A stretch of DNA of 60,110 nucleotides. Source: Clostridiales bacterium (GTDB taxonomy: Bacteria; Bacillota; Clostridia; Christensenellales; Borkfalkiaceae). The notes below the pieces were generated by a model. The model was not told the origin of the DNA. It saw nothing but the letters and a program-made list of their open reading frames with translations, and ran no database searches. This document shows, one piece after another, positions 25,577 to 32,579 of this stretch. Numbering within the stretch: the first letter of the stretch is position 1; each line of letters starts with the position of its first letter. The translations under genes were made by a program, and so were the position numbers. The stretch is taken from contig DPGH01000014.1 of NCBI GenBank assembly GCA_003523255.1, forward strand, positions 45,273-105,382. Reading direction: 5' to 3'.

Positions 25577-27061
25577 TTATTTCGTAAAAATATTTTCTGT
25601 TTTGCGTTTGGGTTCGCACGTAACGTCTACGCCTAACTTTTTAAACGTCATTTCGTCCACGTGCGAAAGTAGTACGGACGAATGGAACTGCGCGCCTTTA
25701 AGTTTTTTAAGTTGATCGAGCGCGAGCGAGGCTATGGGGTTGGTTACCGCGCTTACCGCAAGACATATAAGTATCTCGTCGGTATGCAAACGCGGGTTAC
25801 GACTGCCCATATGTTCCACTTTCAGTTTCTGTATCGGTTCTATAACCGCAGAAGAAATCAAATCTATCGAATCGTCTACCTCTCCGAGCGTTTTAAGCGC
25901 GTTGAGAAGCGCCGCGGCGGAAGCCCCTAAAAGCGTCCCTGTTTTGCCGGTAACCATTCTCCCGTCCGGAAGTTCGAACGCAGCGCACGGTACGCCGGTA
26001 ACGAGTTCCTTCTCGAGAGCGCGCCCGACCACCGCTCTGTCGCTTATGGTAAGGTGCATCTTTTGCAAAAGTATTTCTATTTTAGAAAGCGATTCTTTAG
26101 AAGCGGTACCCTTCATCACGTCGAGCGAAGTGTTGTAGTAGCGGCGTATAATCTCTTGTTTACTCGCCTCGCGGCAAACTTCGTCGTCGATTATGCAGTA
26201 ACCCGCCATATTTACGCCCATGTCCGTAGGCGACTTATAAGGCGAACTACCCATGATTTTGCTCATCATTGCGGAGAGTACCGGGAATATTTCTATATCT
26301 CTGTTGTAATTTACCGCCATTTCGCCGTATGCTTCGAGGTGAAAGGGGTCTATCATATTAAGGTCGTTAAGATCGGCGGTCGCCGCCTCGTACGCGGCGT
26401 TAACCGGGTGATTTAACGGAAGATTCCATACGGGGAACGTTTCGTATTTGGCGTAACCCGCTTTAACTCCGCGCTTGTTTTCATGGTATAATTGAGATAA
26501 ACACGTAGCCATTTTGCCGCTACCGGGACCGGGAGCCGTAACCACCACGAGCGGGCGACTCGTTACCACGTATTCGTTTTTGCCGTATCCCTCGTCGCTG
26601 ACGATCTTCTCCACTTCGGAAGGATAACCGTTTATGGGATAATGGCGATAAACTTTTACGCCTATCGCTTCAATACGTTTTTGAAAGGCTATCGCTGTGG
26701 GTTGTTCCGCAAACCGGGTAAGCACCACGCTCCCGACGAAAAAACCCTGTCCCCTGAATATGTCTATAAGTCTTAAAACGTCAAGGTCGTAAGTTATGCC
26801 GAGGTCGGAACGGGTTTTGTTTTTTTCTATATCGTTGGCATTTATGACTATAAGTATTTCCGCGCGGTCTTTAAGTTTAGACAGCATTTTGATTTTGCTG
26901 TCGGGCAAAAACCCGGGGAGCACTCTCGACGCGTGATAATCGTCGAAAAGTTTACCGCCGAATTCGAGGTAAAGTTTATCGCCGAACATGGCGATGCGCT
27001 CCTCGATTTTAGCAGACTGCATTTCAAGATACTTTTTATTGTCAAAACCCAAGCGTTCCAT
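25577..27061 (-). CDS. DUF1846 (UPF0371) family protein
   Basis: This is a 494-residue cytoplasmic protein that matches the DUF1846/UPF0371 family, common in Firmicutes and of unsettled function. The family's N-terminus is GFDNKKYLEMQSAKI, and GKLFDDYHASRVLPGF and VVTAPGPGSGKMATCLSQLY are typical blocks. The last is a glycine-rich phosphate-binding-like loop. The weak site GAAAG precedes the ATG. It lies 18 bases after pqqD and 18 before the membrane-anchored gene, suggesting one transcript. Confidence 0.85.
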   Translation of the reverse strand: MERLGFDNKKYLEMQSAKIEERIAMFGDKLYLEFGGKLFDDYHASRVLPGFLPDSKIKMLSKLKDRAEILIVINANDIEKNKTRSDLGITYDLDVLRLIDIFRGQGFFVGSVVLTRFAEQPTAIAFQKRIEAIGVKVYRHYPINGYPSEVEKIVSDEGYGKNEYVVTSRPLVVVTAPGPGSGKMATCLSQLYHENKRGVKAGYAKYETFPVWNLPLNHPVNAAYEAATADLNDLNMIDPFHLEAYGEMAVNYNRDIEIFPVLSAMMSKIMGSSPYKSPTDMGVNMAGYCIIDDEVCREASKQEIIRRYYNTSLDVMKGTASKESLSKIEILLQKMHLTISDRAVVGRALEKELVTGVPCAAFELPDGRMVTGKTGTLLGASAAALLNALKTLGEVDDSIDLISSAVIEPIQKLKVEHMGSRNPRLHTDEILICLAVSAVTNPIASLALDQLKKLKGAQFHSSVLLSHVDEMTFKKLGVDVTCEPKRKTENIFTK

Positions 27062-27079
27062 CTTTCGCGCCGCGTAAAA

Positions 27080-27343
27080 TTACTTTACGAGGTCAGCCTC
27101 CTTTAATTTCGCCACGAACGCTTTAACGTCCGTTTCAGCCGTTTTTTCGTCTACCGAATATTCGTTTAAAACGGCTTTAACGAGATCTTCTTCCGTAATA
27201 CCGTCCGATAAAAGTTTCCACATAAAAGCGCCGGTTTCGTTAAGCGAGATAACGCCGTTAAACTTTTTTACGGCGCCGCCCACCGCTACCACCACGTAGT
27301 CGCCGGCGACCTTTCTCAATATAAATCCGTCTGCAATTTTCAT
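27080..27343 (-). CDS. PqqD family peptide-chaperone-like protein
   Basis: This is an 87-residue protein with the winged-helix PqqD fold that in RiPP pathways binds precursor peptides. The core ISLNETGAFMWKLLSDGITEEDLV followed by EYSVDEKTAETDVKAFVAKL is the standard pattern (shown here in parts). No radical-SAM enzyme, precursor peptide or transporter typical of a RiPP pathway lies nearby. It is therefore an orphan PqqD, transcribed from its own promoter with DUF1846 downstream. The ribosome site is weak. Confidence 0.85.
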   Translation of the reverse strand: MKIADGFILRKVAGDYVVVAVGGAVKKFNGVISLNETGAFMWKLLSDGITEEDLVKAVLNEYSVDEKTAETDVKAFVAKLKEADLVK

Positions 27344-27399
27344 CTTATCAACGCGCCATAAAAGCGCACTTCCCCGCTTTTTCGATTTAACTACGTACT

Positions 27400-27428
27400 A
27401 TTTTAGCAAAGGCAACGACCTTTGTCAA
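27400..27428 (-). promoter_or_regulatory. Sigma-A promoter of the pqqD operon
   Basis: On the minus strand TTGACA and TAAAAT are 17 bases apart. The -35 overlaps a palindrome shared with the divergent apbE promoter. Confidence 0.85.
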
Positions 27429-27439
27429 ATATTATTTGA
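27425..27439. promoter_or_regulatory. Palindrome between divergent promoters, candidate operator
   Basis: TCAAAT-ATT-ATTTGA is a perfect 15-base inverted repeat. Its left arm overlaps the pqqD -35 and its right arm overlaps the apbE -35. Confidence 0.5.
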
Positions 27440-27465
27440 TTTTTAAATTATTTTTATATTATAAT
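27436..27465 (+). promoter_or_regulatory. Sigma-A promoter of apbE
   Basis: TTGATT and TATAAT are 18 bases apart. Only nine bases separate the -10 from the ATG, so the mRNA should be leaderless or almost so. Confidence 0.75.
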
Positions 27466-27474
27466 AAATTCGCT

Positions 27475-28578
27475 ATGAAAAAGTTTCGTCTTTCGCTTTG
27501 CGTTTTTTTAAGTTTATTCGTTTTCGTTTTCGCCGTCGGTTGCTCGGGCGAAAAACCGCGCACGTCGGAATTTATATGTTTTAATTCGCTCGTAACCGTA
27601 TGCGTATACGATAAACCCTTATCGGACGAATTCGTAAACGAAATAAAAACGACTTTTACCGCGCTTGAAAAAGAATTTTCTACAACGGACGGTACGTTTA
27701 CCTCCGTCTTTAACGCCGCAGAGAAAAACGTGCCCGTTCCTTTATCTTCGCACGGGCGCGCCGTGTACGACGCCGCAAAAGCGGTTTACGAATTTACGGA
27801 CGGAAAGTTTAACCCCGCCGTATATCCGCTTATCGACCTTTGGGGATTTACCCCCGACAAATACAAACGACCCGGCTTAACCTTTACCCCGCCTGCGGAA
27901 GAACAGATAACCGCCGTGCTTGACGGCGGCATAACCGACTTTAACAAAATAAAACTAACCGATGATAAAACCGCCGCTTTTAAAACCGACGGCGCGGTTA
28001 AAATAGACTTAGGCGGCATACTGAAAGGATACGCCGCCGACCTTGCGGGAGAGATACTCGCTGAATACGGTTACGCCTCGGGCTACGTGAGCGCGGGTTC
28101 AAGCAGCATTCGTCTTATTAACGTAGACAAACTTTTAGTGCGCCACCCGGAAGCGTTCGTAAGCCAAACCGCGCCTAACGCGCTTCTTTCGATAAACTGC
28201 AAGGACAAAACCGTTTCCGTATCCACGAGCGGCGTTTACGAACGCTATAACGAATACGACGGCTTGAAATACCCGCACGTGATAGACCCCGCCACCGGCA
28301 GGCCGACGAACGGAAAGGTTACGAGCGCGACGGTTACGGGAGTTGACGGCGCGACGGCGGACGCGCTTACCACCGCGCTTTGTCTTTGCGATTTTACCGA
28401 AACGGACTACGCCGAAACCGAACTTGCCGCTTTGATAAAAAAGATAGCCGAAAAATACCCCGGTGCCGGCATATATGCCGCGGCAAAGTGCGAAAGCGGC
28501 AAATACGTAATAACGAACGAAAAAGAAAACTCCGACTTTACGTTGAAAGACGGAGCGTATAAAGTGTTTACTGTTTAA
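27475..28578 (+). CDS. apbE: FAD:protein FMN transferase, lipoprotein
   Basis: ApbE moves FMN from FAD onto a threonine of redox proteins such as Rnf or Nqr subunits, outside the membrane. The 367-residue product has a lipoprotein signal ending VFAVGC. The family core has FNPAVYPLIDLWGF, VKIDLGGILKGYAAD, SAGSSSIR in the place of the usual AGGN-type strand, and HVIDPATGRPTNG. DALTTALC lies near the metal-binding end. The start MKKFRLSL fits the signal peptide. No ribosome site is visible and the promoter is only a few bases upstream. No rnf genes are in the window. The gene converges with the ABC operon. Confidence 0.9.
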   Translation: MKKFRLSLCVFLSLFVFVFAVGCSGEKPRTSEFICFNSLVTVCVYDKPLSDEFVNEIKTTFTALEKEFSTTDGTFTSVFNAAEKNVPVPLSSHGRAVYDAAKAVYEFTDGKFNPAVYPLIDLWGFTPDKYKRPGLTFTPPAEEQITAVLDGGITDFNKIKLTDDKTAAFKTDGAVKIDLGGILKGYAADLAGEILAEYGYASGYVSAGSSSIRLINVDKLLVRHPEAFVSQTAPNALLSINCKDKTVSVSTSGVYERYNEYDGLKYPHVIDPATGRPTNGKVTSATVTGVDGATADALTTALCLCDFTETDYAETELAALIKKIAEKYPGAGIYAAAKCESGKYVITNEKENSDFTLKDGAYKVFTV

Positions 28579-28604
28579 GCGGCTACCTTGCGCCGCAAGT
28601 TAAT

Positions 28605-29270
28605 TTACGCTTTGATTTTACCAGACAACAGACCGAAGAGATATTCTTCGGTTTTTTCGTTTACGCTTTTTACGTCGGCGACGATTTTGCAAACGCCGCA
28701 ATCGCCCGAAACTACGATAATTCTGTCCGCAAGCGAAACCGCTTCTTTAATATCGTGCGTAACGAACAAAAGCGCGGCAGAATTGTCTTTAACGCGTTTT
28801 TTAAAAAGTTCTTCGAGTCTGATTTTAAGTTTTAAGTCCAAGCTGTTAAAAGGTTCGTCGAGTATATACAGCGGCGCGTTAAAGCGGTACGCACGTAAAA
28901 GCGCGACTCTCCTTTTTTCTCCGCCCGACAAGCGCGAAGGGTAACTTTGCGCTTTATCCGAAAGCGCAAAACTTTCAAGGTCATAATCAATACCCTCTTC
29001 TCCTGTAGCGAGCGCGAGATTTTCTTTCACGGTAAGACAAGGCACGAGTCTGTTCTCCTGAAACGCCGCGGAAATTCTCTGCGGCACCCCGCTAACCTCG
29101 CCGGAAAATGGAACGAGCCCCGCTATCGCGTTTAACAGCGTTGTTTTACCCGAACCGCTTTCGCCGAGTACGGCGGTGTTCTCGGATAAAGAAACGTCTA
29201 AATTAAACCCGTCGAAAACGGTTTTGTCGCCGTATTTAACCGTAAAATTTTTAAACGTAATCATTTCCAT
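28605..29270 (-). CDS. ABC uptake transporter ATPase, SsuB/TauB type
   Basis: This is a 221-residue nucleotide-binding subunit. Walker A is LGESGSGKTTLLNA, the Q-loop region is AFQENRL, the signature is RLSGGEKRRVALLRA, Walker B is LYILDEPFNSLD and the switch His is in FVTHDIKEA. It resembles ATPases of nitrate/sulfonate/taurine/pyrimidine importers. The ATG at 29270 overlaps the permease stop by ten bases, and a second ATG at 29264 is equally possible. It is the last gene of the operon. Confidence 0.92.
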   Translation of the reverse strand: MEMITFKNFTVKYGDKTVFDGFNLDVSLSENTAVLGESGSGKTTLLNAIAGLVPFSGEVSGVPQRISAAFQENRLVPCLTVKENLALATGEEGIDYDLESFALSDKAQSYPSRLSGGEKRRVALLRAYRFNAPLYILDEPFNSLDLKLKIRLEELFKKRVKDNSAALLFVTHDIKEAVSLADRIIVVSGDCGVCKIVADVKSVNEKTEEYLFGLLSGKIKA

Positions 29271-30013
29271 TTACCCGCCTTTTTCGAAGCGAGCGAAAAC
29301 GCCCCTTCTATCCCGCCGCCGAGAATAACCGTTACGAGTACCACCGCTATCATTTTTGAAATTTCAAAGTAGATTTTAGCGGTGTTTATAAGATATCCCA
29401 TTGACCGCGCGGTTTGCGCAAGCACCTCCGCCGCCACCATAAGTTTTAAATTAAGCGACAAACCCGACCCGACGAGCGAATAAACCTCCGGCAAGGTTTG
29501 CTTTAATTTTACCCTAAAAAATAAATCGCGCTCGCTTACGCCGAAAAGTTTAAGCGCGCTTATCGTGTTTTCGTCTACTCCCGACAGCGCGTTATACGCG
29601 CCCGTGTATTCGGTTGGCAGTACGACGAGCATCGTAACGATTACCGGCGCGACCTTTGAATTCGTCCATACGAGTAACAAAAGCACCACGGCAACGGTAG
29701 GCAACGCCCTCGCGACCGATATAAACGGCTTAATAAACCTTTCTGCAACGATGCTTTTTTTTGACACCGCCGCAAGCAAAAACGCCGCCGCAAGCGATAT
29801 GAAAAAAGCAATAAAGGTCCTCGCGAGAGTACCGAAAAGCGCGCGATAAAATTCTTCTTCTCCAAACAGTTTGAAAAAGGATTTAAGAGTTTGACCGATA
29901 TTCGGCAATATAAATTCGCTGTCGGCAACGCGCGCCGCTGCCGCCCATAGAGCAAGCATTGCGAGTACAGATATAACGGGGGCGGCGCAACTTATAACTT
30001 TTTCTTTTTTCAT
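29261..30013 (-). CDS. ABC uptake transporter permease, SsuC/TauC type
   Basis: This is a 250-residue inner-membrane protein with about six helices and the BPD-transport inner-membrane core. The ATPase-coupling loop is visible as TISALKLFGVSERDLFFRVKLK with the glycine in place, and LALWAAAARVADSEFILPNIGQT is a typical N-terminal segment of the family. Its ATG overlaps the stop of the binding-protein gene (TGATG), and its stop overlaps the ATPase start, so the three genes are translationally coupled. Confidence 0.9.
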   Translation of the reverse strand: MKKEKVISCAAPVISVLAMLALWAAAARVADSEFILPNIGQTLKSFFKLFGEEEFYRALFGTLARTFIAFFISLAAAFLLAAVSKKSIVAERFIKPFISVARALPTVAVVLLLLVWTNSKVAPVIVTMLVVLPTEYTGAYNALSGVDENTISALKLFGVSERDLFFRVKLKQTLPEVYSLVGSGLSLNLKLMVAAEVLAQTARSMGYLINTAKIYFEISKMIAVVLVTVILGGGIEGAFSLASKKAGKWK

Positions 30014-31038
30014 CAGTTCGCCACGACTACTCCCAGATTGTGTTTTTTAAGTACGGCTTTAAGCGTTACGTCGGGAACGGCCCCCTGACCTATAACGCCC
30101 ATAGTTTTATCTTTAAGTTCTGCTACCGTAAGTTTTACGGTACTCATTATATACAAATTGCCGTTGGTTAACACGCCGATCATTTTATATTTTTTTGCAG
30201 AATACAGTTTGCTTGCCGCGGTAACCGGCATAACGATTATATCGCCTTCGCCCTGCACCATTTTACTGCCGATGGTATTTGCCGAAACTACCGTGTATTT
30301 AACGTTTTTATCTTCAAAGCCGAACTTTTCCTCTTCCGCGATAAACTTTGCCATACCGAGCGCGGGCGCGCCGTCGGGCATGAAAACGTTTACGTTTGCG
30401 GAGTCATAAGTTCCCTCGGCGGTTCCGTCGTAAAAGTAATCGTCGTTAACTTCGGCGGCGACTTCCGGCTGAACGTCTATCATAGTCGATATATAATTTT
30501 TCACGTAGTCGCGAGCGGAAAAAACGGGTTTGAACTCAATTTTACAATTGTCTATAACGGTCGCGGTTAAACTTTTCGCGTCGAGCGAAGGGTTAACGCC
30601 CTCTTCTAATTTAGAGTTTATGGCGGTTACAGCCGCTTCGGTATTGTTTTTAAGCCATTCGCTTACGTTCAGAAGTTTTTCGTTGATTTTATCCGCAAGA
30701 GAAGGATTTTCCGCCAAAAGGCTTTCTTTCACCATTATAACTGCCTGAGGGTATGCTTTGGCTTCTTCGTCGTAAAGTTCCTGCAAATCGAGCCTGTACC
30801 AGGTTTTATCGGCGGCAAGTTGATTTTCGAGTTTGGTCGCGGCAGGCTCCGGCAATAAACCTATATCTATTTTACCCGTTTTAAGCATAGGCATAAGGTC
30901 AGAAGCGTTATTGTAATACTTTACGTTAACGGTGCCGTTTTCGTTTTGCGCGTCGTTATCTAAATCGCCGCAAGCGGTAAAGGACAGCGCGCCGAACGCT
31001 AAAACGGCGCACAAAAGCAAAGATAAAAGTTTTTTCAT
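30013..31038 (-). CDS. ABC substrate-binding lipoprotein with circularly permuted halves
   Basis: This is a 341-residue lipoprotein with signal peptide and lipobox ending FTAC at Cys23. It resembles NMT1/SsuA-type solute-binding proteins, but the two halves are in swapped order. Residues 36-205 correspond to what is normally the second half: SDLMPMLKTGKIDIGLLPEP, then YPQAVIMVKESLL, then an alpha-helical end. Residues 215-341 correspond to the normal start of the mature protein: VNVFMPDGAPALGMAKFI, VMPVTAASKL, TNGNLYIMS, then MGVIGQGAVPDVTLKAVL, where the chain ends. One copy of each half is present and the frame is intact. The ligand is unknown. It is the first gene of the operon, behind a terminator-containing leader, with AAGGAG before the ATG. 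Confidence 0.85.
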   Translation of the reverse strand: MKKLLSLLLCAVLAFGALSFTACGDLDNDAQNENGTVNVKYYNNASDLMPMLKTGKIDIGLLPEPAATKLENQLAADKTWYRLDLQELYDEEAKAYPQAVIMVKESLLAENPSLADKINEKLLNVSEWLKNNTEAAVTAINSKLEEGVNPSLDAKSLTATVIDNCKIEFKPVFSARDYVKNYISTMIDVQPEVAAEVNDDYFYDGTAEGTYDSANVNVFMPDGAPALGMAKFIAEEEKFGFEDKNVKYTVVSANTIGSKMVQGEGDIIVMPVTAASKLYSAKKYKMIGVLTNGNLYIMSTVKLTVAELKDKTMGVIGQGAVPDVTLKAVLKKHNLGVVVAN

Positions 31039-31074
31039 ACTGTTCTCCTTTTAAGTCGTTCGGCGAACGGGATA

Positions 31075-31104
31075 AACAAAAATCCCCCGCCCGAAAGCGA
31101 GGGA
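31075..31104 (-). terminator. Intrinsic terminator inside the ABC operon leader
   Basis: On the minus strand TCCCTCGC and GCGGGGGA form an eight-pair stem (one G-U) with a six-base loop and T5. It lies between the promoter and the ribosome site, so it is an attenuator and not the end of the previous gene. Confidence 0.85.
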
Positions 31105-31196
31105 AAAACGCCGATAAAAAGCCTTATCCGCTTTAATACAATCGTCGTAAACCTCCCTTTATTATCAGGCGCGCCTTTTAACTCAGGTATTTTACG
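31105..31196 (-). ncRNA. Structured 5' leader of the ABC operon, riboswitch candidate
   Basis: The leader starts near 31195. CGTAAA-ATA-CCT (31196-31185) can pair with AGG-TTTACG (31154-31146), closing a junction that holds a self-complementary AGGCGCGCCT. A second hairpin follows with GATAA/TTATC arms (about 31127-31113). AAAGCG at 31134-31129 can pair with CGCTTT at 31099-31094, which would break the terminator stem. This is the layout of a transcription-attenuating riboswitch. I could not match it to a known class. Confidence 0.55.
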
Positions 31197-31201
31197 GTTA
31201 A

Positions 31202-31230
31202 ATTGTATAACGGCTTTAAATCTTTGTCAA
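31202..31230 (-). promoter_or_regulatory. Sigma-A promoter of the ABC uptake operon
   Basis: On the minus strand consensus TTGACA and TACAAT are 17 bases apart. The -35 begins just after the spoIIID stop codon. The leader to the first ATG is about 155 bases. Confidence 0.88.
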
Positions 31231-31231
31231 G

Positions 31232-31501
31232 TCATTTTTCGTTCTTTTTTTGCGCGACCGCAAGATACTTGCGCTTTGTAGCCTCTCCGCCGCGAATGTG
31301 CCGCTCCGACAAATTTTTTTCGAGAATTTTTCGTACTCTTTTAAACGCGGCTGGGTCCACGATTTTTAATCTTTCGGTAACGTCTTTATGAACGGTGCTT
31401 TTCCCTACGTGAAATACTTTGGCGGTTTCTCTTACCGTCGCGCCGCGCTCTATAATGTAATCGCTTTCTTCTATAACGCGCGCCTTTATATCGACTTGCA
31501 T
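31232..31501 (-). CDS. spoIIID: Sporulation transcriptional regulator SpoIIID
   Basis: SpoIIID is a mother-cell DNA-binding protein that adjusts the sigma-E regulon and helps to activate sigK in Bacillus. The 89-residue product begins MQVDIKARVIEESDYIIE. It has the helix-turn-helix ATVRETAKVFHVGKSTVHKD and a basic C-terminal helix ending near KRKYLAVAQKKNEK. The chosen ATG has AAGGAGAGG just before it. The longer open frame upstream has no ribosome site and would cover the promoter. Confidence 0.95.
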   Translation of the reverse strand: MQVDIKARVIEESDYIIERGATVRETAKVFHVGKSTVHKDVTERLKIVDPAAFKRVRKILEKNLSERHIRGGEATKRKYLAVAQKKNEK

Positions 31502-31530
31502 AAGCCTCTCCTTAAATATCGGGATAATAA

Positions 31531-31559
31531 AACTTATGCCGAAACGGGTCGGATTATGC
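31531..31559 (-). promoter_or_regulatory. Candidate sigma-E promoter of spoIIID
   Basis: On the minus strand GCATAAT and CATAAGTT are separated by 14 bases, close to the sigma-E pattern (ATATT-type -35, 14 bases, CATACANT). In Bacillus spoIIID is sigma-E dependent. The two elements sit in an 11-base direct repeat (TTTCGGCATAA) with a 20-base period. Confidence 0.5.
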
Positions 31560-31591
31560 CGAAAACGCAATTTACTTACGTTTTAGGGGGT

Positions 31592-32482
31592 TTAAGCAAG
31601 TTTTGCCGCCGCGCGCCTTTTTGCTTTTTTTCCGCGTTCGTATGCGCATGCGTTTACCGAAACGCCTATAACAAGCCCCAGCATCAATATATATGCCCAT
31701 ATAAGGAATACGATAACGCCCGCAAGACTGCCGTAAAAAGCGTTAAAAGGCTTAAAAAATCTTAAATAAAGTGTAAAACCTATCGTCCCCGCAACAACCA
31801 CCGCAAGCGAAACGAAACTGCCCGCGAAAAGAGAAGACGTTTTTGCTTGAACGGGGCAAACGAATTTATTCAGCAGTAAAATTATAAACAAACCCGCTAT
31901 AACGGTTGTGGCTATCATTGCCGCCGCGGGGAATATTCCGCCCGTAATTTTAAGCGCGTTAAAAATCGCGCCGTAAAACGCCGCAATAAGCGCGGCACCG
32001 AGAAACACAACGAACAGCGCGGATACCGCCGCAAGCGATAACAGCCTTTTTATAAGTCCGCTACGTTTAGGCGAGTCCGCTCCGTATAAAAATTCACCGT
32101 CTTTAAGCATCTGGTTTAACAACGCCGAACCAGAAAAAACTACAGCCACCGCAAAAAACACCGTTACGCCGCCCGTGGCTTTTTCCGCGGTAGAAACTAT
32201 TGCCTCACCGACGCTTTGAAACTCCTCGGGCAGCATTGCGATAAGACTTGCATGCAAATCAACGCCGAAAACGCCGAAAGCGATAATCATTAAAAACGCT
32301 ATCGGCAAAAGCGCGGTTAAAAAATAAAAGACCCACGCCCCAGCAACGGTAGTTACACGCTTTTCGGAAAAAGTTTTCGCTATTCTCGACCTGTTTTTTA
32401 TAACGCTCCCGTTTTTTTCCATAAAAAAAGTTTGGGCGTACGGCAAAAAAATATACGCTTTGCCGTAGTCTTGCCCCCGCAC
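31592..32482 (-). CDS. YihY/BrkB family membrane protein
   Basis: This is a protein of up to 296 residues with about six membrane helices and a basic C-terminal tail. The family pattern is visible: VTTVAGAWVFYFLTALLPIAF near the start, then LNKFVCP, and a final YGSLAGVIVFLIWAYILMLGLVIG. Members are inner-membrane proteins of uncertain function, once misnamed ribonuclease BN. The start is unclear. The listed GTG at 32482 and an ATG at 32422 are both possible and neither has a ribosome site. The ATG gives a start closer to the conserved region. Confidence 0.85.
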   Translation of the reverse strand: MRGQDYGKAYIFLPYAQTFFMEKNGSVIKNRSRIAKTFSEKRVTTVAGAWVFYFLTALLPIAFLMIIAFGVFGVDLHASLIAMLPEEFQSVGEAIVSTAEKATGGVTVFFAVAVVFSGSALLNQMLKDGEFLYGADSPKRSGLIKRLLSLAAVSALFVVFLGAALIAAFYGAIFNALKITGGIFPAAAMIATTVIAGLFIILLLNKFVCPVQAKTSSLFAGSFVSLAVVVAGTIGFTLYLRFFKPFNAFYGSLAGVIVFLIWAYILMLGLVIGVSVNACAYERGKKAKRRAAAKLA

Positions 32483-32523
32483 AAAAACATTGCCGCAAAA
32501 ACCCGAGCGAGTTATATGTAAAA

Positions 32524-32559
32524 AACGAAAAAAATAAAGCCCCCGAAAAGGAGGCTTTA
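32524..32559 (-). terminator. Terminator of the 378-residue lipoprotein gene
   Basis: TAAAGCC and GGCTTTA close a stem with one mismatch and an inner CC/GG pair. The minus strand continues with T7. Confidence 0.88.
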
Positions 32560-32579
32560 AGTTTTTATTCAGTCAGGTT

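Noticed and set aside
31105..31196. TPP riboswitch in the ABC operon leader
   Set aside because: CTGAG- and CTGAT-like pieces occur, but the required CTGG...CCAGCG helix of the TPP aptamer is missing, so I keep the leader unassigned.
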